Position numbers and translations under genes: made by a program
Part shown: in pieces, positions 21,091 to 29,667 of the stretch
How positions within the stretch are numbered: the stretch's first letter is position 1
Layout of the letters: each line of letters opens with the position of its first letter
Source of the DNA: DASYML01 sp036399835
GTDB lineage: Bacteria > Acidobacteriota > Blastocatellia > Pyrinomonadales > Pyrinomonadaceae
DNA length: 30,777 nucleotides
Reading direction: 5' to 3'
Assembly (NCBI GenBank): GCA_036399835.1
Contig: DASWMI010000028.1
Coordinates: 1-30,777 of the forward strand
The notes under the pieces: model-generated
What the model was told of the DNA's origin: nothing
The model's input: only the letters and a program-made list of their open reading frames with translations
Database searches by the model: none

Positions 21091-22650
21091 TCAGCCTGCC
21101 TGCCTGCTCATGTTTATTCCCTCGCCCGCGCTCACGCCGTTTTGATTCTCCTCTTCAACATTAATCAGCGCGAGGTCTATCAAGGGAGCCGCCTGTTCAT
21201 TAACCTGCAAGGCTGTGACCTGCGTCGCGGCGGCAGCGGCTGTGGCGGCAGATGCCTGGACTTTCTGTACAGCGCCGAGGGTTTTTCGCAGGAGCTGAAA
21301 ACGGGTGATGAGCAACCGAGCCGCGCTGACGCCGAGGCTGTCATCCAGCTCGCATAACTGCTCTGCCAGTATCTTCTGCGAAACCCGCTCGAAGGCTCGC
21401 TCAAGCTCTACGCCGGTCGCGCTCACGCCTTCGCCTATGATTAATTCAAAATCGCTGACGCCGCGACGTGTCATACGCTGCGCGAAATTCAGCAGATGCC
21501 TGCGGCCATCTTTATGAATCGTTCCGGTGACGACGACGACGAGATGGCGGGCCTGCGTCCCGATCTTGATGTCAACGGCGCGGCGCGCAAAGGCCGGGGT
21601 CAAATCGCCATCTCTGAGGACCAGTAGGAACGGCTCGTCGCAGACGTTGACCATCATCCGCGCTTCGCCTTCGCCCGAAGGCGGCTCGACCGCGATCTCG
21701 CTTTCCGGCACGCCGAGTTCTCGCAGGATGACCTGAAGACGATTGACCATCCACGCGCCGTCCTCCAACAGTTCTGAGCCGAGCTGTGTCGGCACAACCA
21801 CCTCTTCTATCTTCTCGTCAACAATCTTCGCGCCGCACTCGCTGCATCTGGCCTCGCTGATCGTGATGGCGGCCAGGGCATCCGGCGATGGCAAACTAAA
21901 CAGCGTGTGCTCCGTGCGACGGCAACTGACCATCACCTCGCGGTTCAACAACCCGACTTCGAGCAGCCTGTTGACGGAGAAATCTGTCGGCGCGCTCATC
22001 CCCGAAGCCGAAAGTCCGACGGCGTATCCTTCGCCGGATGCTTCCTTGACGCAATGCAGAAAATATCTGGTGTAATTATCGTCCAGCATCTCGGATGCGC
22101 GGACACGCTCGATAAGCGATTCCTTCCGCGCAAAGGTGTAGACCGAATCCAGGTCCTGCTTAGCCAGAAAGCGCATAAATCCCTGGTGTACAGCCGACAG
22201 GTCCTGCTTCCATGCCGAGAGCCTTGTTTCCTCATCTTCGACGCTTTTGTTGATTTCGCTCCCGTTACTCGACAGAGACTGGCTCACGACCTCGCAAAAT
22301 GAATCGAGCTTACGCAGAGGCTCTGCCGTTCGGCGTTCATAAACTATCCCCGCGCGCGTTCCCCTCAGCCCGCCCGCAGATTCCCCGAAAATAAGAAAGA
22401 GCACGTGGTCTTCAAAGCAGAAAATCTCGCCCTTGACATACGGAGACTGACCATCCGCGTTGGCGGCTGCGGCGATGATGATTTCCATCTCGCTGGCACG
22501 GTCGAAGTCTGCCATCGCCAACTCGTAGCAGCTCAAACGCGTCGAGCGGATGAGAGGCCGCATCCCCTTCTCCTCCAGGTTTGCCAGCAGGCGAAGGCGC
22601 TCGTCATCATTCAAATCATGATTCAGAACTCTGCTCGTGAGAAACAACAT
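21091..22650 (-). CDS. Uncharacterised 519-residue cytoplasmic protein
   Basis: I do not recognise this protein. It has no signal peptide or membrane segment. Features visible: an N-terminal alpha/beta region (1-115), a central region with CRRTEH and a single Cys pair (CSECGAKIVDE) too small for a full zinc ribbon, an alpha/beta stretch (FLLVLRDGDLTPAFARRAVDIKIGTQARHLVVVVTGTIHK) that resembles a nucleotide or partner-binding fold, and a long C-terminal helix with an alanine-rich segment (ASAATAAAAATQV). Many acidic residues suggest a soluble protein. ATG 22650 has AGGAGG seven bases before it. It follows the DUF4388 gene by 74 bases in the same direction, so they may be co-transcribed and functionally linked. 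Confidence 0.8.
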   Translation of the reverse strand: MLFLTSRVLNHDLNDDERLRLLANLEEKGMRPLIRSTRLSCYELAMADFDRASEMEIIIAAAANADGQSPYVKGEIFCFEDHVLFLIFGESAGGLRGTRAGIVYERRTAEPLRKLDSFCEVVSQSLSSNGSEINKSVEDEETRLSAWKQDLSAVHQGFMRFLAKQDLDSVYTFARKESLIERVRASEMLDDNYTRYFLHCVKEASGEGYAVGLSASGMSAPTDFSVNRLLEVGLLNREVMVSCRRTEHTLFSLPSPDALAAITISEARCSECGAKIVDEKIEEVVVPTQLGSELLEDGAWMVNRLQVILRELGVPESEIAVEPPSGEGEARMMVNVCDEPFLLVLRDGDLTPAFARRAVDIKIGTQARHLVVVVTGTIHKDGRRHLLNFAQRMTRRGVSDFELIIGEGVSATGVELERAFERVSQKILAEQLCELDDSLGVSAARLLITRFQLLRKTLGAVQKVQASAATAAAAATQVTALQVNEQAAPLIDLALINVEEENQNGVSAGEGINMSRQAG

Positions 22651-22724
22651 AAACTGGCCTCCTGTCTTTTCTGCCGACTCCGTAGATGAAGAGCATCCAA
22701 AGCTTCATCTGTCCGCACCCGTGC

Positions 22725-23561
22725 TCACTTCGGCGAATTAATCTTGATGGGAATCGTGTCCTGCCCGTTGGCCCTCGCGGCATAACGACGCCCGCGCGCG
22801 ATTCTCAACGCGAGCGCTTCGTAAGCCTCCAGGCCCGCTCGATGTTCTTCAACAAAAGCCTGTGAGATGCGCCCGTTCTCAACGCGCACGACGACCTTGA
22901 CTGTTTGCGCGCTTGAGGCCGCAGGCTCGCTTTTGCCCCCGGCCAATTCCTGCTTCTTCGTCATCTCCGACAAAGCGGCGGCGATGTCTCTCTTGACCAT
23001 CCAGCGCATCAGCGCGGCGACCGTGATAAAGCTGACCAGCAGCGAGATGACCGCGCTCGCGATTAAGATTCTCTGTTGCCGACGACGGCTCGCACGCTCC
23101 AAAGGCGAAGGAGGCAAGGCCCGCACCTCTCTCGCCGCGGGTAACATTTCTGGTCCAGTCTCGGCTGGCAGCGCTTCGACCGAAACCACTGGCGGGAGCG
23201 CGTGGCCGTTTCCCTTCCTGGCTTCGACCTCCACAGTTTTTTCTTCCCAACACCCGAGCAATTCAAGGATCACTCTTTGTGACGATTCGTTGATTGAACG
23301 ACGCGGCGGCTCGATGAGCGGATTAAAGTTGAAGGCGGCATTCGGCTGCGAGAGCGCGACGAGGACGGCATGCAGACCGCTCAGCGTGTTGAGCTGCGCG
23401 TCAACCAGATTACCTTCGAGGAAGTAAAAGGAACATGGGCCGAGCGTATACTCAACAAGAAGACGGCCCGTTTTCCGCTGGTGGCGCAAAATCCCTATCA
23501 GGTCCGCGAGCGGATAATCGTTCAGATGTCCCGTCAGCACCACGAAATTTGTGCTTTGCAT
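22725..23561 (-). CDS. DUF4388 - transmembrane - TonB_C-like protein
   Basis: This 278-residue, three-part protein starts with a DUF4388 (PatA-type) domain at about 6-105 (LTGHLNDYPLADLIGILRHQRKTGRLLVEY, FYFLEGNLVDAQLNTLSGLHAVLVAL), usually found in signalling proteins. After a Pro-rich linker comes one membrane helix (about 164-187) with a basic cytoplasmic flank, then a C-terminal TonB_C-like domain (221-275; VKVVVRVENGRISQAFVEEHRAGLEAYEALALRIARGRRY), presumably periplasmic. The order suggests linking a cytoplasmic signalling or oligomerisation domain to an envelope partner. The start is the ATG with GGGGAG four bases before; spacing is short. The gene downstream is the 519-residue orphan. 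Confidence 0.87.
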   Translation of the reverse strand: MQSTNFVVLTGHLNDYPLADLIGILRHQRKTGRLLVEYTLGPCSFYFLEGNLVDAQLNTLSGLHAVLVALSQPNAAFNFNPLIEPPRRSINESSQRVILELLGCWEEKTVEVEARKGNGHALPPVVSVEALPAETGPEMLPAAREVRALPPSPLERASRRRQQRILIASAVISLLVSFITVAALMRWMVKRDIAAALSEMTKKQELAGGKSEPAASSAQTVKVVVRVENGRISQAFVEEHRAGLEAYEALALRIARGRRYAARANGQDTIPIKINSPK

Positions 23562-23655
23562 TTAGCTCCCCGGATAAAGACTTAACTCAGAAACGCAGTC
23601 GCAAATGATTTTTCGTGAGACGCGCATCGGCCTGGATGCATGCGCGCAGAAAGGG

Positions 23656-24636
23656 TTAACGGATGACCTGCGCATCGCGCTCGCCGACGATCTTCCATTG
23701 CGCGCCGCCGCTCCGCCGCCAGATCAACTGCTGTAACACCTCGCCACTGCGTAGATTCCCCTTCTCCTTGATGTCATACTGTTTATGAAAGCGCATGGTG
23801 GCCGTGCCGCCATCACCGATGATGGTTATTTCCGGAGCGCCCGCACGCACCTCCAGGAAATCAGAGCGACGGAAGAGCCTCGTCTTCTCGGCCCGCACAA
23901 ACTCGCGCGAAACCTCACGCGCACGATAAAAGATGCCGACCTTTGCATCGTAAAAGCCCATCAGCTTCTCTACGTCGCGCGCATTGGTCGCGGCAATCCA
24001 TTCGTCCAGAGCATTACGCAGCGTCCCTAAATCTCTCTCCGTCCCTGCCGGGGCGGATTTGACCATGTCGGAGATGGCTTGATCGAAATAGTAAGTGATA
24101 TTCCGGTAAGTGGCTTCAACAGGCTGTTGACTCAAGCGGCCTCCTTCATAGACGACACGCGAGGTCATCATCCTGGTCCAGTTGCCAACAGCGTCATAGT
24201 CGTATTTATAAATCTCTTTGCTCAGAATGGAATTGTTATTATCGCGCAAGGTCATCTCGCTGATGTTGCCCTTATTATCGTATGCATACTCCTCCCTGCC
24301 GGGCCTGGCATTACCGGAGACCAGATAGTAAGAGCTATCAACCCTGTTGCCCTTAACGTCATACGTGGTTAATTCGAGCAATTCGCGCGACTCCTCTCTG
24401 AGGCTGCCGGACTTCAGCAACAGCTTCGCCGTCTCGGTTCTCACACTATTGACCGGACCAACCAGTCCGTCCTGGTCCTTGTCGCTGGCGGGCGCAGCCA
24501 GTGAAGTGTTTTTCGATTGAGAGCCGGTGTCCTCCCTCGCCAGTCCATGTGTGATGGCGAAGCCGAGAGCAAGGGCTGCGATGGCAGCCAGGGCATACAA
24601 GGCGAGAGGTTGTGGCGCGCTAATTTTTCCGAACAT
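23656..24636 (-). CDS. Membrane-anchored NTF2-like protein
   Basis: The 326-residue protein has one N-terminal membrane segment (about 12-33, PLALYALAAIAALALGFAITHGLA), then a beta region with YD-repeat-like strings (TTYDVKGNRVDSSYY, YAYDNKGNISEMTLRDNN, YKYDYDAVGNWTRM, about 85-160). The C-terminal 120 residues form an NTF2/SnoaL-type cone (ALDEWIAATNARDVEKLMGFYDAKVGIFYRAREVSREFV, WRRSGGAQWKIVGERDAQVIR). Such domains bind small ligands or partners; catalytic residues cannot be inferred. ATG 24636 directly follows an in-frame TTG; no Shine-Dalgarno is obvious, so the start is less certain. It is probably located outside the cytoplasmic membrane. Confidence 0.82.
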   Translation of the reverse strand: MFGKISAPQPLALYALAAIAALALGFAITHGLAREDTGSQSKNTSLAAPASDKDQDGLVGPVNSVRTETAKLLLKSGSLREESRELLELTTYDVKGNRVDSSYYLVSGNARPGREEYAYDNKGNISEMTLRDNNNSILSKEIYKYDYDAVGNWTRMMTSRVVYEGGRLSQQPVEATYRNITYYFDQAISDMVKSAPAGTERDLGTLRNALDEWIAATNARDVEKLMGFYDAKVGIFYRAREVSREFVRAEKTRLFRRSDFLEVRAGAPEITIIGDGGTATMRFHKQYDIKEKGNLRSGEVLQQLIWRRSGGAQWKIVGERDAQVIR

Positions 24637-24639
24637 CAA

Positions 24640-25117
24640 ATGAACCGTCGCAGGCGATTAAATCGAGAATGACAATAAGATTCTGAAAAGACTTTAAGAT
24701 AAAGTTTGAGTTATTTCGGCTCCTGATGTTCTTAAACCGCAGACAATCCAGACCGGATTCTGCCGGAAAGACTGGACGGCAGGGCTGAAAACCAGGCATC
24801 CGAGTTTTCAGACTCTACCACAACTAATGCGTAGGATAAAGCGGTACGCCTACATCATCTGGGGTTTCCAGCATGAATCGAACAGCAGGCGAGTTCTTTG
24901 TCGCGGCTGTAGTTTAGAGCGGGCGTCGAGCGGGTTCTGAGGTGTTAAAGAGGAGGACGATGATGGTCGGCGATGAGCGCGGCATGGGAGAGGCTTGCCA
25001 CCATGCCGCGCCGTTGGGAGAAACAGTTATCGAGATTGGTCCACGCCGGAGTAGCTCTCGGCGCGTGCGAGGAGATAGATGCGAGGGCGACTCTTGTATT
25101 TTCTCGCTCAGCCCTGA
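24640..25117. other. 478-base gap between the NTF2-like and permease genes
   Basis: I see no supported gene or RNA here. An AGGAGG at 24951-24956 precedes an ATG at 24963 by six bases and opens a 72-codon frame that runs into the permease gene's 3' end (to 25178). Its composition is not convincing as a protein. No clear terminator for the permease was found. Confidence 0.45.
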
Positions 25118-27529
25118 TTACTCATATCTCAGCGCGACCATCGGGTCAACCTTCATCGCGCGACGCGCAGGGATGTAGCAGGCCAGCAGCGCGACCCCTA
25201 TGAGCAGCAGCGCGATTGCCGAAAAGGTTGCGGGGTCTGTGGCGCTCACGCCGTATAACAGGCTCGCCATCAGTCGCGTGAGCGCGAAGGCCCCGCCGAG
25301 TCCGACCGCGACTCCGATGAGCACCAGCACGAGTCCCTGCCCTAAGACCATCTTGAGCACGTCGCGAGCTTGCGCGCCGAGAGCCATACGGATGCCTATC
25401 TCATGCGTCCGCTGTGTGACGGCGTATGACATGACCCCGTAGATTCCGACAGAGGCCAGGATCAAGGCGACGCCCGCGAAGACGCCGAAGAGAATGGCAT
25501 ACAGACGCGGTTGCCAGACTGCCCTTGAGATAACCTCTTCCATCGTCCACACATTAATCAAGGGCTGCTCAGGGTCCAGCTCTTTGACTTGCTGGCGCAC
25601 GGCGGCCACAAGGCTCGTCGGGTCGGTTGTGGTCCGTATAGTGAGCGTCATCTGGCGGTCAGGAATCTGCTGGTAGGGCACATAGACGGTCTTTCTAGTC
25701 GCCTGGTCCAAACGCTCGTGCCTGACTTCTCCGACCATCCCGATAATTGTGAACCAGGGTTCGTTGCTTTCCGGCGGCCCGAACCTGATGCGCTTGCCAA
25801 GAGGGCTTTCATTCGGCCAATACTCGCGCGCCAGCCGCTCGTCTATCAACGTGACCTGAAGAGCGTCCTTCGTATCCGCCTCTGTAAAGTCGCGGCCAGC
25901 GATGATGGGGATGCCCATCGAACGAAAATAGCCGGGCGTCGTCACACAATGGTTAATCATGGGGGCTTCTCCGACGGAGAGCACAGGACGGCCCTCGACC
26001 GTCAGGCTGCGTCCCCAGAGCGAGCCGCTCAAAGGCAGATTGGAGACAGCCCCGGCAGATTCTACGGCGGGAAGTGAATGGACGCGCTCAAGCAGATGTT
26101 GAAAGAAAGCAATCTGTTTCTCAGGCTCTTTATACTTGGCCGATGGAAGCGAGACGGTCATCGTGAGTACGTTCTTCGGATTCAAACCCGTGTTGACCTG
26201 CTGCAAACGCAAAAAGCTGCGCATCATCAGTCCCGCTCCGACCAGCAAGACGAGCGAGAGCGCCACTTCCATAATCACCAGGAGGCCGCGCAGGCGATGC
26301 CGCCCCGCGCTGGCCGCGCTGCGCCCGCCCTCTTTTAGTGTCTCATTGAGATTAACCTTTGAAGCTTGCCACGCGGGCACGACGCCAAAGACAAGTCCTG
26401 TCAGCAGCGAGACGGCAAAGGTGAAGGCCAGCACGCGACCGTCCAAGCTGAATTTCATCCAGAAGGGAAACTCAATCGGAACGGCTGCCAGCAACAGGTC
26501 GAGTCCCCACAAGGCCAGAATCAGGCCGAGCGCGCCGCCCGTCACGCTAAGCAGAAGGCTTTCTGTAATCAACTGCCGGACGATGCGCCAGCGCGTCGCT
26601 CCGAGCGCGGACCGGATGGAAATCTCTTTCTGACGGGTCGAAGCACGCGCCAGTAGTAAGTTGGCGACGTTGACGCAGGCGATGAGCAGCACGAAGCCGA
26701 CAACTCCGAGCAGGATGAGTAGAGCCTGGCGATAATCACCCACCAGCCCATCGCGCAGATTCGCGACCGTGACGCTCATCCCCTCGTTGGTGACAGGGTT
26801 CTGTTGCTCTATGTTGCGCGCGATAGTAATCATCTCGGCCTGCGCTTGTTGAAGCGTCGTGCCCTGTTTCAAACGGGCGATGGCGCGCAGGCCGTGGTCA
26901 TTGCGCGTCCAGCTTTTTGTCGTGAGCGCCAGCGGAAGCCATAGCTCGGCCACTTGCGGAAACTTGAAATCAGGCGGCATCACGCCGATGACTGTGTGCG
27001 GGCGACTATTGATATTAATCGTCTGGCCGATAATCCCCGGATTAGCGCCAAAACGGCTGTGCCACAGACCGTTGCCGAGGATGACGACGGTACTGTTATC
27101 GGGGCGGTCTTCTTCGGGGCGAATCGTTCGGCCCATGACGGGGGCCACGCCCAGAATCTCGAACAGCCCGCTCGAAATCCTTGCGCCCCTCAACTGCTCA
27201 GGCTCTGCTCCTCCGACCAGCGTAAAGCTGTTTTCTACATACGTGGCGATGTCCTCGAAGACGTGGTTCTGTTCACGCCAGTCCAAAAAATTCGGATAGG
27301 AGACGCCCATCGAAGCCTGCCCGCGCTTGACGGAAGTCTCGTCGAGCAGCACCAGCCGTTCAGGATGTTGATAGGGCAGCGGGCGCAGCAGAATACCGTT
27401 GGCGAAACTGAAGATAGTGCTCGTCGCGCCGATCCCAAGGGCCAGTGTCAGCACGGCCACCACAGCGAAGCCGGGTTTCTTCAAGAGCGCGCGCACGCCG
27501 TAGCGCAGGTCTTTCCACAATGTTTCCAT
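25118..27529 (-). CDS. ADOP-family duplicated MacB/FtsX-type permease
   Basis: The 803-residue protein is an Acidobacterial duplicated orphan permease type: two copies of a MacB_PCD periplasmic core plus FtsX-like three-TM domain. It starts METLWKDLRYGVRALLKKPGF, followed by TM1 (FAVVAVLTLALGIGATSTIFSFANGILLRPLPY) and PCD1, then FtsX1 near 285-400 (LLILLGVVGFVLLIACVNVANLLLARASTRQKEISIRSALGATR). PCD2 follows, and FtsX2 closes the protein (GVFAGVALILASVGIYGVMSYAVTQRTHEIGIRMALGA, ending KVDPMVALRYE). Relatives work with MacB-like ATPases in export of drugs or lipoproteins, but no ATPase gene is adjacent, hence orphan. ATG 27529 is used, with GGGGA upstream; the 13 further codons are not family-like. 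Confidence 0.95.
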   Translation of the reverse strand: METLWKDLRYGVRALLKKPGFAVVAVLTLALGIGATSTIFSFANGILLRPLPYQHPERLVLLDETSVKRGQASMGVSYPNFLDWREQNHVFEDIATYVENSFTLVGGAEPEQLRGARISSGLFEILGVAPVMGRTIRPEEDRPDNSTVVILGNGLWHSRFGANPGIIGQTININSRPHTVIGVMPPDFKFPQVAELWLPLALTTKSWTRNDHGLRAIARLKQGTTLQQAQAEMITIARNIEQQNPVTNEGMSVTVANLRDGLVGDYRQALLILLGVVGFVLLIACVNVANLLLARASTRQKEISIRSALGATRWRIVRQLITESLLLSVTGGALGLILALWGLDLLLAAVPIEFPFWMKFSLDGRVLAFTFAVSLLTGLVFGVVPAWQASKVNLNETLKEGGRSAASAGRHRLRGLLVIMEVALSLVLLVGAGLMMRSFLRLQQVNTGLNPKNVLTMTVSLPSAKYKEPEKQIAFFQHLLERVHSLPAVESAGAVSNLPLSGSLWGRSLTVEGRPVLSVGEAPMINHCVTTPGYFRSMGIPIIAGRDFTEADTKDALQVTLIDERLAREYWPNESPLGKRIRFGPPESNEPWFTIIGMVGEVRHERLDQATRKTVYVPYQQIPDRQMTLTIRTTTDPTSLVAAVRQQVKELDPEQPLINVWTMEEVISRAVWQPRLYAILFGVFAGVALILASVGIYGVMSYAVTQRTHEIGIRMALGAQARDVLKMVLGQGLVLVLIGVAVGLGGAFALTRLMASLLYGVSATDPATFSAIALLLIGVALLACYIPARRAMKVDPMVALRYE

Positions 27530-27719
27530 GATTATTTTCCCCAAGCGAGAGTTCGCGCAAACAGTCAAGGCTTCCCCGGACCAACGGGTCCGGCGCAGGT
27601 TAAATTGCTGTTGGCGATAAGGAGTAACAAATGACGTGCCAGGAAAGCCGAAGGGCTGAATTGCTCGAAGCCTTTAGTTTAATTCGAGAGATAAGAGGAA
27701 GGCGGGCGGCGCAAATGTT

Positions 27720-27749
27720 CGATTCTGGGATTGGTTAATCCCAGAATCG
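27720..27749. terminator. Perfect 13-bp hairpin, loop GGTT
   Basis: CGATTCTGGGATT (27720-27732) and AATCCCAGAATCG (27737-27749) pair perfectly. It sits between two leftward genes, 120 bases past the dehydrogenase stop. No T run follows on either strand, so it may be a terminator helper, an mRNA-stabilising structure or a small palindromic element. Confidence 0.45.
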
Positions 27750-27829
27750 GGAGCAGAGACAATCTTGGAACTGGTCTAGTCGTTGATGAGCAGAGAGCTG
27801 TAAATGGTCGAAAAGAGTTTGCGGGGCAC

Positions 27830-27854
27830 GGGGTAGCGATAGTCTCACTACCCC
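27830..27854 (-). terminator. Hairpin just after the alcohol dehydrogenase gene
   Basis: GGGGTAG (27830-27836) and CTACCCC (27848-27854) pair perfectly around an 11-base loop. It lies 18 bases past the stop codon at 27872, the right place for a terminator, but it lacks a strong T run on the minus strand. Confidence 0.5.
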
Positions 27855-27871
27855 TTTGTTGAGAATTGAAC

Positions 27872-28933
27872 TCAGGCTTTTTCGCTTTGAGACAGCGACT
27901 TCATATCAATGACGAAGCGGTAGCGCACGTCTCCTTTAACTGTCCTCTCGTAAGCCTCATCAATCTGCTGTATGGGAATCACTTCGACCTCGGAAGTGAT
28001 GTTCCTGGCGGCGCAATAATCCAGCATCTCCTGTGTCTCGCGTATGCCGCCGATGAGCGAACCCGCAAGCGTTCTGCCGTTAGTGATGAGCGAGAAAGCG
28101 TGTACCTCCGCAGGCTTCTCCGGCGCGCCGACAAGCACCATCGCACCTTCGCGTCCGAGCAGGTTGAGATACACGTTGAGGTCGTGCGGCGCGGACACGG
28201 TGTCAAGGATAAAGTCAAACTTATTGGCGAGCGGCTCTAGCTTCTGCGCATCTTTCGTCACAACGAAGTGATGCGCGCCGAGTTTGCGCGCGTCCTGCTC
28301 TTTATCCTGCGACGTGCTCAAGACCGTGACCTCTGCGCCCATAGAGGCGGCCAGCTTGACGGCCATGTGGCCCAGTCCGCCCAGGCCCACGACCCCGACC
28401 CGCTGGCCCGCACTGACCTTGAATCTGCGCAGCGGCGAATAGGTAGTGATTCCGGCGCAGAGCAGCGGGGCTACATTGGCGAGCGGAAGATTTGCAGGAA
28501 TCTTCAGAGTGTAGCTCTGGTCCACCACAATCTGATTCGAGTAGCCGCCATAGGTCGGCGTCTTCTCGTCCCTTTCGGTCCCGTTATAAGTCGAAACCAG
28601 ATGATTCTCGCAATACTGCTCCTCGCCGTCTTTGCAGTTACGGCAGACGCGGCAAGAGTCCACGAAGCAGCCTACGCCAGCCAGATCGCCCTCTTTAAAA
28701 CGCGTAACTTCAGAGCCGACACGCGCCACGCGTCCGACGATCTCATGGCCCGGGACCATCGGGTAGATAGAATTGGACCACTCGTTTCGCACCTGGTGAA
28801 TGTCCGAGTGGCAGACGCCGCAGTAGAGTATTTCGATGAGTACGTCATCTGGTCCAGGCTCGCGGCGCTCGAATGAAAATGGAGCGAGCGGCATGGACGC
28901 GCCGTGTGCGGCGTATCCGTTAGTCTTAATCAT
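27872..28933 (-). CDS. Zinc-dependent alcohol dehydrogenase (CAD/YahK-like)
   Basis: The 353-residue medium-chain dehydrogenase reduces aldehydes to alcohols, or the reverse, most likely with NADP(H). Catalytic zinc ligands are C41 (YCGVCHSD) and H63/E64 (PGHEIVG). The structural zinc site is C94, C97, C100, C108 (CRVCRNCKDGEEQYC). The Rossmann motif is VGVVGLGGLGHMAVKLA. The pattern GVCHSDIHQVRNEW...YPMVPGHEIVG is that of the cinnamyl-alcohol-dehydrogenase/YahK subgroup. ATG 28933 has AAGGAG six bases upstream; the longer frame's 13 codons are not conserved. It lies downstream of the thioredoxin cluster in the same direction, so it may be the last gene of that operon, consistent with an aldehyde or redox-stress role (inference). 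Confidence 0.94.
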   Translation of the reverse strand: MIKTNGYAAHGASMPLAPFSFERREPGPDDVLIEILYCGVCHSDIHQVRNEWSNSIYPMVPGHEIVGRVARVGSEVTRFKEGDLAGVGCFVDSCRVCRNCKDGEEQYCENHLVSTYNGTERDEKTPTYGGYSNQIVVDQSYTLKIPANLPLANVAPLLCAGITTYSPLRRFKVSAGQRVGVVGLGGLGHMAVKLAASMGAEVTVLSTSQDKEQDARKLGAHHFVVTKDAQKLEPLANKFDFILDTVSAPHDLNVYLNLLGREGAMVLVGAPEKPAEVHAFSLITNGRTLAGSLIGGIRETQEMLDYCAARNITSEVEVIPIQQIDEAYERTVKGDVRYRFVIDMKSLSQSEKA

Positions 28934-29040
28934 AATAATCTCCTTCTTGATAAAGCGTGTCGTCCCGTTCAAGGGGCAGTGTCTATTCTCTTCTCTTGTC
29001 AGACTACTCGAAGATGCTGCCCGCAGCTTTCATCTTCCGC

Positions 29041-29232
29041 TTACTCTTCTACGCGCGATAATCCCGTGCGCCGCCTGTGCTGAAACTCTCGAACCCAACC
29101 CGTGACGGTTGAAGCGACCTCGCGCGAAGGATCGCGCGGTCCATCTTTCTTACTCGCGCGCGGCGAGACCGCTTGCGGCGGGCGCTCACGCTCGCCGCGC
29201 TTGATGATTTTGATTGAAGTTCTACGGGGCAT
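29041..29232 (-). CDS. Small basic protein of unknown function
   Basis: The 63-residue, strongly charged protein (MPRRTSIKIIKRGERERPP, ending RREFQ-like VREFQHRRRTGLSRVEE) lies 15 bases after thioredoxin in the same direction. No domain is recognised. The region's tight packing supports a gene, but the ribosome site (GAGCGAG) is weak, and its Arg-rich composition could arise by chance. Confidence 0.45.
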   Translation of the reverse strand: MPRRTSIKIIKRGERERPPQAVSPRASKKDGPRDPSREVASTVTGWVREFQHRRRTGLSRVEE

Positions 29233-29247
29233 GATTGTTACTCGCTC

Positions 29248-29589
29248 TCAGGCGCTGACCAGACCGGCGTGTTTGCCGACAAGCCGTGTCAGCGTCTCCT
29301 TAGAGGTCGCGCCCACGACGCGCTCTTCCTCTTTGCCGCCACGAAAGATGATCAAAGTCGGGATGCCCTTGATGCCGTAGCGCTGCGAAGTAGCCGGGTT
29401 GTCGTCCACGTTGAGCTTGAAGACCTTGACGCTCTCTTTGTACTCATCGGCCACAGCCTCTACGAGCGGAGCTATCATCCTGCACGGCGCACACCAAGCG
29501 GCCCAGAAATCCACCAACACGGGCTGGTCCGATTGCAGCACCTCTTGCTCGAAAGTTGTATCGTTCACTTCTCTGACCTGTTCACTCAT
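29248..29589 (-). CDS. trxA: Thioredoxin
   Basis: This 113-residue classical thioredoxin has active site WCAPC with C33 and C36 (PVLVDFWAAWCAPCRMIAP) and the cis-proline P77 in KGIPTLIIF, followed by GGKEEERVVGA. It reduces disulfides in cytoplasmic proteins using electrons from thioredoxin reductase, which is not in this window. The Gly of the common WCGPC motif is Ala here, a natural variant expected to shift the redox potential slightly. ATG 29589 is preceded by AGGAA at ten bases. It is the second gene after the ArsR-type operator, behind the zinc-ribbon protein (78-base gap), so it is probably induced when ArsR releases DNA. Confidence 0.96.
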   Translation of the reverse strand: MSEQVREVNDTTFEQEVLQSDQPVLVDFWAAWCAPCRMIAPLVEAVADEYKESVKVFKLNVDDNPATSQRYGIKGIPTLIIFRGGKEEERVVGATSKETLTRLVGKHAGLVSA

Positions 29590-29667
29590 CGCTTTTATTT
29601 CCTTTCACTTTAGTTGTCGAACTCTTCCCTCTTCTGTTTTCCGTTCAGGCCGAACCTTTCATCGAAT

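Larger units (their letters stand above)
27530..27871. other. 342-base gap with three hairpins
   Basis: No gene is supported. Structures are CCGGACC/GGTCCGG (27576-27593), just upstream of the permease start, and the two hairpins listed separately at 27720-27749 and 27830-27854. The stretch contains a CTGGTCTAG variant near 27772. Confidence 0.55.
403..28857. repeat. Dispersed palindrome CTGGWCCAG (core TGGWCCA)
   Basis: By hand count the exact 9-mer occurs 13 times, starting at 977, 6199, 7681, 11650, 12458, 13603, 14284, 15544, 18911, 20107, 23150, 24173 and 28849. The 7-mer core occurs 32 times in all. Copies lie in genes on both strands and in intergenic DNA. None occurs between 986 and 5538. 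It is a candidate genome-wide iterated palindrome. Confidence 0.8.

Noticed and set aside
29101..29380. Plus-strand frame opposite the small basic protein and trxA
   Set aside because: It overlaps the unmistakable thioredoxin on the other strand and lacks its own signals.
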